A stretch of DNA of 64,000 nt from assembly GCA_049487715.1 (NCBI GenBank), contig CP150580.1, positions 124,001 to 188,000 of the forward strand, written 5' to 3'. Below, piece by piece: positions 47,594-57,262 of this stretch. The stretch is from Pycnococcus provasolii (Eukaryota; Chlorophyta; Pseudoscourfieldiophyceae; Pseudoscourfieldiales). The position numbers and the translations under genes were made by a program. Numbering within the stretch: the first letter of the stretch is position 1; each line of letters begins with the position of its first letter. The notes beneath the pieces are model-generated. The model saw only the letters and a program-made list of their open reading frames with translations, had not been told where the DNA came from and did not search any database.

Positions 47594-49186
47594 ATGGCGG
47601 ACTCTTTGAGCAAGAACGACGGTCTTGCACGCGCGTCTGCGGCCGCGGCAGAGGACACCGCGGCCGCAGGTGTCGCGCCAGCAGAAACGGACGGACCACC
47701 CGCGCGAGCGAACCCGGCGGCCAAGTACAAGGCCGTGCGGCAAATTGGAAAGGGGACGTTCGGCACCGCGCTGCTCGTCGAAGCGCCCGCGACGGGTAAG
47801 AAATACGTCATGAAGAGAATACGACTCGCAAGAATGACAAGACAACAGCGCGACGCCGCGCTCTTGGAAATGTCACTCCTAAGCAAACTCGAACACCCGA
47901 ACATTCTGGAGTACAAGGAGGCGTGGGTCGAAAGTGGACACACCATCAACATCGTCACGCAGTACTGCAGCCGCGGAGACCTGCTCACGCTGTTACGCAA
48001 GTGGAGAGGACCGCCGCCAGACGAGGCGTTCGTCGTCGAAGTGCTCGTCCAGCTCACTGCCGCGCTCAGCTACGTGCACGGGCACGACGTCTTGCACCGC
48101 GACGTCAAGAGCTCGAACGTCTTCCTCACGCACCGAGGACTCGTGCAGCTCGGCGACTTTGGACTCGCAGCGCGCGTGGGACCGCTCGACAATGACACCG
48201 TGCCCGGCACCATGGTGGGCACCCCCAACTACATGGCGCCGGAGGTCATATCCGAAAAGCCTCACGGACGGCCTTGCGACGTCTGGAGTCTCGGCTGCGT
48301 GACGTATGAGATGATGGCACTGCGGCCAGCTTTCGCGGCATTCGACCTCGACGGGCTCATACGCAAGGTCAAGTCGGCGTCCGCGCCCAAGGTGCCAGAG
48401 CGTTTCTCTAACGAGCTCAAGACGACCGTGCACAAGATGCTCAGCAAGAGGGCGACGGACAGACCAACGTGCCAGTCCATGCTGGAGGACAACTGGCTCA
48501 AGCAATACGTGCCAGGAGTTAAGGAGAAGGTGACTGGCCTGTCGAGCCCCATGCGCACGTCGCGGCTACCGCCCATACACGTCACGGCATCCGCAGCGCG
48601 CGACGGCAGAGCGCGTGCTTCGACGCATGCACGCCGAGGTCCGGGCGCCGCGGGGAACATCGTCGCCCCGGGGTATGCGCAGGCAACGGCGACGGCGCAG
48701 GTGGCCGCGGCGGTGCCGACGAGGCGCGGGCTGTACCAGTACGGATTTCGCAACGGCACCGAGCCGCCGAAGCACGGCAAGAAGCTCGCCCCGATCGAGA
48801 GCGGCGGCCGGCTTCGCGCCGGGACGGACCCCGCGATGCAGGCTGGCGAAACGCAAGCCTTCCACGGCAAGAAGAGGGGCGTGGTGCTCAACCCGATCGA
48901 GAAGGCGACGCGGCGGAGAAGAGGGGATGGCGACATGCCCGTCCCCACGGCGCTCAAGATGTACCGTCCGCCCGTGCGCAAGGCAAAGCTCGAGCCTATG
49001 GCACCGGATCTGGCCACGCTCAAGAGGATGGACGTGCCAACTCTTGAGAACGACGGCGCTGCTGAGTTTAAAAAAGTGCTCAACGGCGCGAGAAAGCGCG
49101 TATTGAGCGGTCGGAGGCCTCTAGTGAAAAAGCTCACGCCCGACGCACGCCGAGGCTATGGCGCGACGCCGGAACCAGACCAATAA
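47594..49186 (+). CDS. NEK-like Ser/Thr protein kinase
   Basis: 530 residues from ATG 47594. The kinase domain (residues ~42-305) has every key motif: GKGTFGTALLV (glycine loop), VMKRI (lysine), HRDVKSSNVFL (catalytic loop), GDFGLAARV (DFG), GTPNYMAPEV (activation segment) and SDVWSLG-like CDVWSLGCVTYEM. The order MTRQQRDAALLEMSLLSKLE-HPNI and the GTPNYMAPE form resemble NEK (NIMA-related) kinases, which act at basal bodies, cilia and mitosis. The C-terminal ~225 residues are basic and disordered (ARASTHARRGPGAAG, KHGKKLAPIESGG, RRPLVKKLTPDARRG), a possible microtubule- or regulatory-binding tail. No accessory domain seen. Confidence 0.88.
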   Translation: MADSLSKNDGLARASAAAAEDTAAAGVAPAETDGPPARANPAAKYKAVRQIGKGTFGTALLVEAPATGKKYVMKRIRLARMTRQQRDAALLEMSLLSKLEHPNILEYKEAWVESGHTINIVTQYCSRGDLLTLLRKWRGPPPDEAFVVEVLVQLTAALSYVHGHDVLHRDVKSSNVFLTHRGLVQLGDFGLAARVGPLDNDTVPGTMVGTPNYMAPEVISEKPHGRPCDVWSLGCVTYEMMALRPAFAAFDLDGLIRKVKSASAPKVPERFSNELKTTVHKMLSKRATDRPTCQSMLEDNWLKQYVPGVKEKVTGLSSPMRTSRLPPIHVTASAARDGRARASTHARRGPGAAGNIVAPGYAQATATAQVAAAVPTRRGLYQYGFRNGTEPPKHGKKLAPIESGGRLRAGTDPAMQAGETQAFHGKKRGVVLNPIEKATRRRRGDGDMPVPTALKMYRPPVRKAKLEPMAPDLATLKRMDVPTLENDGAAEFKKVLNGARKRVLSGRRPLVKKLTPDARRGYGATPEPDQ

Positions 49187-49396
49187 CGAGTACGACAGGA
49201 CATCGCTTCTATTTATTGTGTATCTATCTATGAACCTTAAAGTCCATGGCAATACCTGCATTCATGCAAGGAGGGATCCCCCCCCAATGTAAGGGGCAGG
49301 GTCTCGTCTCGTCCTCTCCTCTCCCCTCCTGTCGTCGCCGGCCACCTCAGTCAGTCCAGTGTCGTCCAAGAGTCGTCGTCCCGTCTCTGGCCGGGT

Positions 49397-51148
49397 ATGG
49401 CGGGGACGCCCAGCCTTAATGGACTCGGCGTGGGCGCCGCAGAGGTGTCTCGAGAGGTGGTTGGGCCAACCTCTCGCACTCAAGCAAAGCGTACCGTCGC
49501 ATTCAGCGCGCGCATACTTCTCGCGTTCCTCCTCCTCGCACTCGCGGCTGTGTATGCGTCCCAGCACGCACACGTGTGGATGCACCCTCGTGTGCTCAAA
49601 AAAGACTACGAACACGTCAAGGCGGTTGCGAACGCCGTGCTTGGAGTTGTGGCAGCCGCTACAGTCGCGGCAGTTGCACCCATGCTCACGACGCGCGTCA
49701 CCACGATGGACCGACGCGCGCTCTCAGCGGACAGAGGAAACACGGCGATGGCTGCTTGGGGTGACACGGCGGCCGTCGAAGCGGCGAGCGCGGACAAAAG
49801 AAGAGTTGACTTGGCGACACTAGTGTGGAATATCGTGCCCAGTCCAACGGAAGAGCAGCTCGAAGCGCTCACTAGTGACGAACCGCCGAGCAGCGCACTC
49901 CGCCAGCTCGTCACTTGGTGGGCGAGCCTCGTTCGACTCAACGCGCCAGGTGGAAATGCGTCGGCTTGCACGGGCCGCAACGCCGACGGAAACATTGTCA
50001 TCCTCGCCGCAGTTCTCGTCATCACAGAAGCTGAGGCAGTAGCCACGCTCGGCCGCGATGCGATGCAGGCGCTACGCAGAAGCGGTGGTGCGAAACACAG
50101 GACAGCGACAGCCTCAACGACAGAGGTGAACGTCTATGACGAAGAACATCATGATCCCGACTCCTTCGTCATTGTTGCGGACCTGCCGGGCTTGCCTGTT
50201 TCTGGCGTTGCGCTAGCAAGCTCCGTTGAAACGGGTGACGCGCCAGCTGTTCTGGCACTCCTCGGGCGCCATCTTGCGCGCACGGCACATCCTGCAGCAA
50301 ATGGCATATTCGTGCGGATTCCAGAAACGCGCGCGCCGATCGCTCTGATGCACGCGGCACTCTCGGACGCCGGTTTTTCTCCCGCCATGCCGGCGGTGCA
50401 TCGCCTATTCGACGTTAAGCGTGGCCCTGGTCGACGCCTCTTGCGCGCGCTGCGCCGGTATCGCTTGAAAGGCGGAATTGTGGAGGCTAGAACAACAGAC
50501 GCAAGTGACCTCGAAGAGGTGGCGCGGACATTGCTGGCGATCCGCGCATCGACCGTGATGGTTGGTGCACATGCTGGACGTGGCCTCATGCCCTCAACGC
50601 ACATGCTCGCTTCTGTGCTGAGCCGAGACCATCCCGTATGTGCAACTACGCATGGTGGAGCGTGCGTACTTGTCGCTCGCGGCGCAAACGGTGCGCCGGA
50701 GGCTTTCGCACTTGCCGCAACATCGCATGATGGAAGCGTTCTACGTCTTCGCTGGTACGGTGAAGACAGAATAGCATCGCAAAGAAGTGGCGCCGGGCGC
50801 GCGTTGCTAGCGCACGCGTGTTCTATTGCGATGCTTCGTGGATGCCGACTCATCGACGTTGGTGGCGGAGAGTCGGGGGCGACACCTCCAGGTGCTCAAG
50901 CTGCTGAAAAGCTTGGCGCCATGCGCGAGCCATCCAACATCGCCACGTCAACGTTGCCTCTTGTTCCAGGTGCAGGGCGCAAGGCTCTTGCGGAGCATGT
51001 CTTGCTTGTGCCCTTAGAGAAGCGGCAGGATGATAACAAGACAAAGACTCTACTGTTGGCTGGACCTTCGAAAAGAAAGGCTACGCGATCAGCGTTAACA
51101 GCAATAGACAAGGCGACGAAACGTGCTATTCGTGATGTACGATTGTAA
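49397..51148 (+). CDS. Membrane protein with a C-terminal GNAT-like region
   Basis: 583 residues. An N-terminal hydrophobic helix (FSARILLAFLLLALAAVYAS) anchors the protein and a second hydrophobic stretch (VLGVVAAATVAAVAPML) follows. The C-terminal ~200 residues show an order like GNAT or FemAB-type acyltransferases: GGACVLVARGANGAPEAFAL (beta strands), LRLRWYGEDRIASQRSGAGR, ALLAHACSIAMLRGCRLIDVG (helix and strand). The match is by pattern only, and no acetyl-CoA-binding signature is clean. I would call it unknown with an acyltransferase-like fold. Between are ordinary-looking segments without motifs. Confidence 0.55.
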   Translation: MAGTPSLNGLGVGAAEVSREVVGPTSRTQAKRTVAFSARILLAFLLLALAAVYASQHAHVWMHPRVLKKDYEHVKAVANAVLGVVAAATVAAVAPMLTTRVTTMDRRALSADRGNTAMAAWGDTAAVEAASADKRRVDLATLVWNIVPSPTEEQLEALTSDEPPSSALRQLVTWWASLVRLNAPGGNASACTGRNADGNIVILAAVLVITEAEAVATLGRDAMQALRRSGGAKHRTATASTTEVNVYDEEHHDPDSFVIVADLPGLPVSGVALASSVETGDAPAVLALLGRHLARTAHPAANGIFVRIPETRAPIALMHAALSDAGFSPAMPAVHRLFDVKRGPGRRLLRALRRYRLKGGIVEARTTDASDLEEVARTLLAIRASTVMVGAHAGRGLMPSTHMLASVLSRDHPVCATTHGGACVLVARGANGAPEAFALAATSHDGSVLRLRWYGEDRIASQRSGAGRALLAHACSIAMLRGCRLIDVGGGESGATPPGAQAAEKLGAMREPSNIATSTLPLVPGAGRKALAEHVLLVPLEKRQDDNKTKTLLLAGPSKRKATRSALTAIDKATKRAIRDVRL

Positions 51149-51920
51149 CAACAAGCCTGGAATCTCGGCTAATCTCGGGTATCTTTACCGCTTTGCTACG
51201 AGCTGCAACGATTACTTTCGTAAGCCGGCGATTTTGCTTCCTTTGTTGAGCATAGCGGCACGTTTGCCGCCGGCGAACGTGCCGCTATCTAGGGTCTTTC
51301 TGCTCATCTCCCGCTGTTGGGTCCCGTTGTAAGTATCTGTTAGGGTTACGGATAGGGTTACGGCTAGGGTTACGCTAGGGTTACAGATTAGGGCTAGGGC
51401 TACAGCTAGGGTTACGGCATATTGCGTTATCTGCGCCGTTATAGGTGCTTTCAGCATGTCATTTTTTGTATACGACACGTCCTAATTATACTTAAGATGA
51501 TGCCATGTCAAACTTTTAACATATCTGAATATATTTTTTTTTTCGGTACATATTCCGCGTTTGAAAAATGGATTAGGAATCTAACTAGTTTGTTAAATTA
51601 CTTTGATTCTAATTATTTTGGAATTTCACACAGACTTTTTCGTACGGCGAGGTGGTGGTGCGCACGTTGTCGCAGCGCGTGCGCGAGGTCTTCGGCACGT
51701 CGTGCACGCCGACGCTTAGCTTAAAATCACGTCTGGGTGGTCGGGAACACGTCACGAAGCAAACCCCGAATCGATCATTTTCGACCTTTTCTTGATAGAT
51801 CCAAACCCCTACTATGGATAGAGGTGGGGCTAGGACAAACAAAAAAACAGTTTTTTTTTGGTTGTTGGTGAAAAGGTGAAAAATATCAAGAAGGCAGATT
51901 TTTTTTTTGCCTTATTACAT
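51149..51920. other. AT-rich spacer with a 35-bp hairpin and degenerate telomere-like repeats
   Basis: About 770 bp, visibly more AT-rich than elsewhere (51480-51620). It holds a near-perfect 35-bp hairpin at 51253-51287 (TAGCGGCACGTTTGCC...AACGTGCCGCTA) and GGGTTACGG / TAGGGTTACG units at 51336-51417, which look like decayed TTAGGG. No gene. Confidence 0.6.
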
Positions 51921-51993
51921 TCGAAGGCGCCTCTTTCGTGGAGGCTGGTTGATGTAAATTACATCAAAGCCTCCACGAAAGAGGCGCCTTCGA
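51921..51993. repeat. 73-bp inverted repeat over the MED15 stop codon
   Basis: 26-bp arms (51921-51946 and 51968-51993) are exact reverse complements; inside them TTGATGTAA and TTACATCAA pair as well, leaving a one-base centre and a two-base bulge. The right arm is the last eleven codons of MED15 plus its TAA, so the 3' UTR carries a mirrored copy of the coding end. Confidence 0.95.
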
Positions 51994-54782
51994 GTTCGTT
52001 GGAGCAGATCATAATTGGTAGCTCATCACAGAGCTCTCCAAAGAGTTTCTGCTCCAACGAACCCGAAACCGCCATTGAAGGTGCAGTTGCATCGTCGGGC
52101 GATGCCGCGGCGGGAGACACCGCAAGCGTCGTCGTCTCGCTTGGGGCTGAAGCGACAGATGGAGCCGTGGCAGCGGCGGCAGCAAATTCGGGCGTCGGCG
52201 GGAATTTGGTAACCGCAAGCGCTGCGCGCTTCAGCGCCGATGCACCATCCTCTTCGTCGAGCGCCCCGGCGAGTCGCTTACGTCCATCCCTCTGCACCAT
52301 AGACGTCGGCGCCGGTAGGGCGGTCGCCGACGCATCCTGCGTGGCAGCTGCATCTTGAGTTGAAGTTGCTTTCGCAGCTTCCACAGCAGCAGCTGCTGCT
52401 GCCGCAGCCTGTTTCTTTGTCATCTGCTTCGTCGTCTGCTTCGATGGTGCCCTGGGCTTGCCCGAAGTCGCGCGACCCCTCGAGTTCTGCCGCGCTGGCG
52501 GCGGAGGTGGCGGCGGTGGTGGGTACCCTTGAGCGGCGGCCGCTTGAGCCTGAGCCTGAGCTGCCGCCTGCGCCTGTGCCATTCGCTTCTCAGCAGCCGT
52601 CATAGGCTTCGTGCGACCGCGCGAGCCGACAGAGCCGGTCACGGGGGCGCTGGCGCCATGCGGCATCTGCACGCCCTGAGGCATCGTCGCGTATGGGGTT
52701 GGCATGAAGTGCATGGCATTCGGATCAGCGGGCATCATCCCAGGTGGCATCGCGCCGGGGTGTGCGTGATACGCGCCATGCGCTGCCACAGTGAGTGGCA
52801 TGCCCATGGATCCCTGAGGCATCATCGCCGCAGCGGCACGCTGATCGTGGTACAATTGCTGCATCGGGGCTGACGACATGGCATGCTGCTGGTGCAGAAG
52901 AGCGGCATTCGACATCTGGGGTTGTTGCGGCGGCATCTGCTGCTGCTGCTGCGGCGGAAGCTGTTGGCCTTTTCCCTCGCGCTGATGACGCATCTTCTTG
53001 AGCCTGGAGATGCGCTCGAGATGGTTTATCAGCTTTCGTAGATCCTCGTGACAGGCACGAGTCAGGCCCTGATTCGGCTTGCGTGGCTTCTCCCGCTTAC
53101 TGCTCAAGCTCTGCGCACATGCGTAGAGAACTTTGACGCTCTGCTTGTACTCTTCAACACGTGCGGTGTCATTCGCTTCCTGTGCCTCCTTATGATTCAC
53201 CGAAAGTTTCCTGATGATCTGTGCGACATCGTAATAATACGTTTCGCGAGCTTTGTCGAGCGTTTTCCAGTAACTTTCGTACATCTCCCTTTGCTGGGGG
53301 GTGAGCACATTGACATCCACTGGAAGCGCCTGCTGCTGCTGCTGCTGCTGCTGCTGCGCCTGCGCCTGCGCATGGTGGTGTTGGTGCTGCGCGGCGCCTT
53401 GCATGGATCCCATGGCCATCGCACCGGCGTGTGCACTACCGTGAGTTGGCATGAGCATTTGCCCGTGATGTGGCATAGCCATAGACGTCACAGGCATGCT
53501 GACATTTGCATAGCCATGCGATGCAATCGCCATGGAATGAACCGGCATTCCATAAGTCGTGGGAAGAATCTGTTGCTGCTGTTGCTGCTGTCGGTGGTGC
53601 TGCTGGTGCTGCTGGTGCTGCTGCTGCATGGCCTGATACGGATACGCACTTCCACTCGTTGGCACCATCGTCTTCTGCCAGCCAGCCACGGCATTGCTAG
53701 GTGCAGCTTGCTGTGGCATGCCACCCATAGACGCGCTGAAGCTGCCCAGGAATCCTGCGTCCATTGCTGGATCTGAAGGCATAGACGCTGCTCCGCCTAA
53801 CACGTCGACAGGTTCGATTGCTCCAAACAAGTCAGCTCCACCCATACCGGCACCGCCGCTCGCATCGATATCTCCGTAACCCATCTGGCTCAGGAACGTA
53901 GATAGATTGTCCCCAGGTGCACCACCACCCGGTGCTGTTGGCGCTGCCGGGACAGCGTGGACAGCGTTTTGAGCTGCGAGGCTCGCGGCGTGGTGGCGGT
54001 GCTGCTGGTGCTGCTGCGCTTGGGCGTGCAGTTGCTGCTGGTGCTGCTGCTGCTGCAGGTGCATATTTTGCTGCTGATGGTGCTGTGCCGCGGCGGCGGC
54101 GGCCATGTGCTGCTGGTGCTGCTGGTGCTGTGCCGTTTGCGCGTGGTGTGCAACGTACTGACTGTGAGTGGCGGACGAGATGGGCATGGTTGGCATAGCG
54201 TTTTGTCGTTGAGGTGGAGGTGGAGGTGGGGGCGGGGGCGGTGCAGCACCACGTGCAGCTGCTTGTTGCTGCGTGAGTTTGTTTTTCAGATCCTGTATTT
54301 TCGAGTTGACGCGGTTAATATAAGCGTTGCGTTCTCCCCTCGTGTCTGTAAAGACGGTGTTTTCAAATTGAACAGCCCTATTATGAAGCTGTTCCTCCGT
54401 GGTTGGGTTTTGCACGAGCTGCATAATGCTTCGCAGAAGGTCAAGGCTGTTGTGCGTGTTGTGCGTGCGTATTATGTTGTTGTTATTTTTTGAATGTTGT
54501 GAGTTGGATGACTTGATATTTTGTTTCACATGTGCGTCGTCGCCCTCAGGTCAAAAAAGAAGAAGCGAACGAGAGAGAGAGGAAAAAACGTTTGAACAAA
54601 AAAGCAAGGTCAACGACGTACATGCTCTTGGTGAAATAGTGTCTTTCTTCTGCGGACACGCCAACGCCAACGACTCCCTGCATATTCGCGTGAGCGAGCG
54701 CGGCAGCCTGTTGTTGCGCCGCCAGCTGCCTTTGCTGTTGTGTCGCAGCAGCTTGCGCCGCGCGTTGTGCTTGTGACACCAT
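51959..54782 (-). CDS. MED15: Mediator subunit MED15 (Gal11-like), two exons
   Basis: Exon 1 54782-54622 and exon 2 54446-51959 (minus) join in phase 2 through a 175-bp intron (GTACGT...AACAG), giving 882 residues. Exon 1 begins MVSQAQRAAQAAATQQQRQL. Just after the junction is a KIX-like helix bundle: LDLLRSIMQLVQNPTTEE, FENTVFTDTRGERNAYINRV, NSKIQDLKNKL, the Gal11/Med15 pattern. Then long Gln/His/Met-rich tracts (the window's densest poly-Q), the middle LTPQQREMYESYWKTLDKAR domain with basic KKMRHQREGKGQ, Ala/Lys-rich blocks, and a C-terminal globular piece ending EGASFVEALM. MED15 is the tail-module subunit that binds transcription activators. Length fits. An alternative upstream ATG inside exon 2 would miss most of the KIX domain. 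Confidence 0.85.
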
Positions 54783-55890
54783 GTATGTTTCTGTGAACGT
54801 ATCACCGAACGGGTTTGTTATTTCAACGAATCACCCTCACGCCGAGGACAGCGCCCACAGCTGGACGACACTGGGTCCGGTGACCGGCGGCGTGGCCTGC
54901 TCCGCCGAGGTAATGTGGCGGAGTGTTGTGCGAACACCGGAAAGGGGAGGGGCGAAGAGAACGAAGACTGGGAGTTGAGAGGGGAGAGGGGGGAGGGGAT
55001 CCCACCCAAGTTCCCACCCCCTCCCCTCCCTCATCGGATTCGAGCGAAGCGAAGCATTGGGGAAGGGGAAGTGAAAAGGAAAAGGGCGACCTAGGACGAC
55101 GACGAGAAGTTCGTTGTGGAACTCGCTGTTTTCTCGCGATGGAACCTGACGACGAGTCGACGACGACGTGCTTGCCAGCAGCCAACTTTACGAGAGCTTC
55201 CTACGATAGAATCCTAGGGACACCTTGGCATGGTCGCAGTTCGCCAATGGCAGACTTGGCAGTTCGCCGGACCACCTTCCCTTCCCTTCCGGGTCTTTTC
55301 CAGGCATGGCCAGGCGTGGCGGCTCGGCCAAGCCTGCTTGAATCGCAACTGACAACTCCATGGCCTTGTCTGCTTGTACAGTACAGTAGTCTTGCAACAA
55401 TGCACATACATAGACCATTCTTGCCTTCTAGGCCTTCTATCGTAGTGCCACCGCTGGGCGCTGGCGTATTTTCCGCCGTTGCGACGGTTGCGTCGCCACT
55501 CGGAACTCGGAAGGCGTACTTCCTACAGGCCAGCGCCATGAAGGCGAGCCTCAGGTGGGCCATCTCCCGCAGGCATTATTGTCTCTTCTCCTACACGCCC
55601 TTCTTGATTTGCCTTTTGGGCATTGTGGGAGCAACGGGTCGGAAGCACCTGTCGGAAGACTCAAGTCGTGAAGGTGGGAATAAGATCTAAAGGCCGAGTT
55701 CGGGGTTGGTTTTACCTAACCCCTGATTTTCCGGGTCTGACTTCTTTCCTTCTGGGAAGAAGGGATCGTTCAGATTTCGACCCAACGGTCGTCATGCTGC
55801 CAGCTCAGCGCCTCGTCGACGGTTGCGCCCGGCATCGTCGCCGACACCTCCAGCAACAACAAAACCGCCGTGTCGTCTCGCGTCGTCGTC
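54783..55890. other. Spacer between MED15 and the next gene; a possible exon at 55139-55690
   Basis: 1.1 kb. GGATCC at 54997; G-rich purine tracts at 54945-55000. A plus frame from ATG 55139 (MEPDDESTTTCLPAANFTRA) runs 183 codons, but its composition (many Cys/Phe/Pro, no motif) is unlike the genes and the region has repeated phrases such as GGCATGG / GGCAGACTTGGCAG, so a gene here is doubtful. Confidence 0.35.
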
Positions 55891-56877
55891 ATGTCCCTCG
55901 TCGTTGAAATACTCGTGATGACTCTGCTTATGACGACAGCCGCTGCCGTGTCACAGGTCGAGCGCACGCATGGCGCGGACACGTCGTCAGCAGAAGAAAT
56001 CTTTGATGAATGGTGGAGTAAGTCTACCTACCTCTGAACAGTCATGGTGCATATAAACAACAACTAACGTGACACACTAACTATTTCAGCGATGCCTCAC
56101 GCGTTCTACGCGGAACAGAGAAGACGTGGTGCGAGCGATGCGGACATTTTCACAATGGGGATACAAGAAGAACCTTGGCAGCACCTTGCAAATTTTACAA
56201 CAAAAGCTGAGGATATTGCACCACCATTTGCGTTTCAGGACTACTATACGCCTGCACTCGGTGGGCAAGGAGGTGCAGTCGCAAGACTCTCTCGTTATGA
56301 GACTGTTTCTGAGTTGTGTAGTGGGTTCCTTCGACGTTTGAATGTCTCTGCGTTTGACCGACTTTATCGAGCAGCGGCGTACCCAAGCATTTCGCCAAGA
56401 CGACCATCTGGAAAGGCAGAAGGCTGTGTTGTTGGATTAGGTGGAATGGAAATGCGTGCACGTCTTGCACCTTGGAGTGGGAAAGATTTTGGCGCGAATG
56501 GCGAGGTGATGAACCTTGGCTGGGGTGAGGGAATGGAGACTGTGAGAGGCACCTATGGCATTGGACGTAGCTGGGATGACTTGAAGACACCCGCGCTCAT
56601 CATCCAGTACAAAGAAGAAGAGCTCGACTGGGCGGTGCGAGCATTCGAAGGTCCGTTGGGAATCCGTTTCAAGACGTTTCGCGACGAAATTCGCGAGGTG
56701 TGGCCTGGTTTGTTTCTTGGTAAGGTGTTCGTTCGTCCTAATCAAAACCCAGGCAGCAGCGTGAGCAACGGCTGGTTGCGTGGCCGGCAGCCGTTTCGTT
56801 GGTTGTGTTTGCACTTCGCGCTGATACAGAAGGAGCGCATGGACGTTGTGGATGATAACAATAATCTCGTCGTGTAA
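55891..56877 (+). CDS. Unknown protein with hydrophobic N-terminus, two exons
   Basis: Exon 1 55891-56017 and exon 2 56090-56877 join in phase 1 through a 72-bp intron (GTAAGT...TTTCAG, with CTAAC branch-like sites), giving 304 residues. MSLVVEILVMTLLMTTAAAV is a signal peptide or anchor; an acidic linker (SSAEEIFDEWW) precedes it into exon 2. The rest is mainly mixed alpha/beta: EAYRF-type aromatic blocks, SPRRPSGKAEGCVVGLGGME, then LGWGEGMETVRGTYGIGR and a C-terminal KTFRDEIREVWPGLFLGKVF. I do not recognise the family; the last stretch resembles small lipocalin-like proteins only weakly. Position between MED15 and a subtilase gives no functional hint. Confidence 0.68.
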
Positions 56878-57262
56878 GAGACGTTCTAAGGGTAGGTTCT
56901 CCTCGGAGTTCACCACATGTGTGACGTCGAAGCCTTCCTTCCCCTCGGCCCCATCTTGACCACCCTGCAGAGAGGGTACGCGTGTCGGAGGAAGGGATGG
57001 TAGAAGTCCACCCTTTTGGGAGGGGGAGATGGATCCTCGAGCAGCTACCTGGCAGTCCTTCACGCGTGTGCCCAGCCCAGCCCAGTGGTAGAAGGAACCC
57101 ATCCACGTGGACGCGACCGCACCCAAACGCCGAGACGGACAGACCGCACGAGGAAGCTCACCGGGCGCGTGCCACAACCACCGCCCCACCGCACCACCAC
57201 GCACCGATCACCGCTCCGCAACAACGAAACGTCTCCTGATCATCGGGCACCCAACCATCAAC
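56878..57262. other. Spacer upstream of the subtilase gene
   Basis: 385 bp with a GGATCC at 57031, 232 bp before the subtilase ATG. The plus frame 57107-57262 is open but reads as leader. No RNA gene seen. Confidence 0.45.

Noticed and set aside
55139-55690. 183-codon plus frame as a gene
   Set aside because: No family, odd composition, repeated phrases and no splice partner. Kept only as a note in the spacer.
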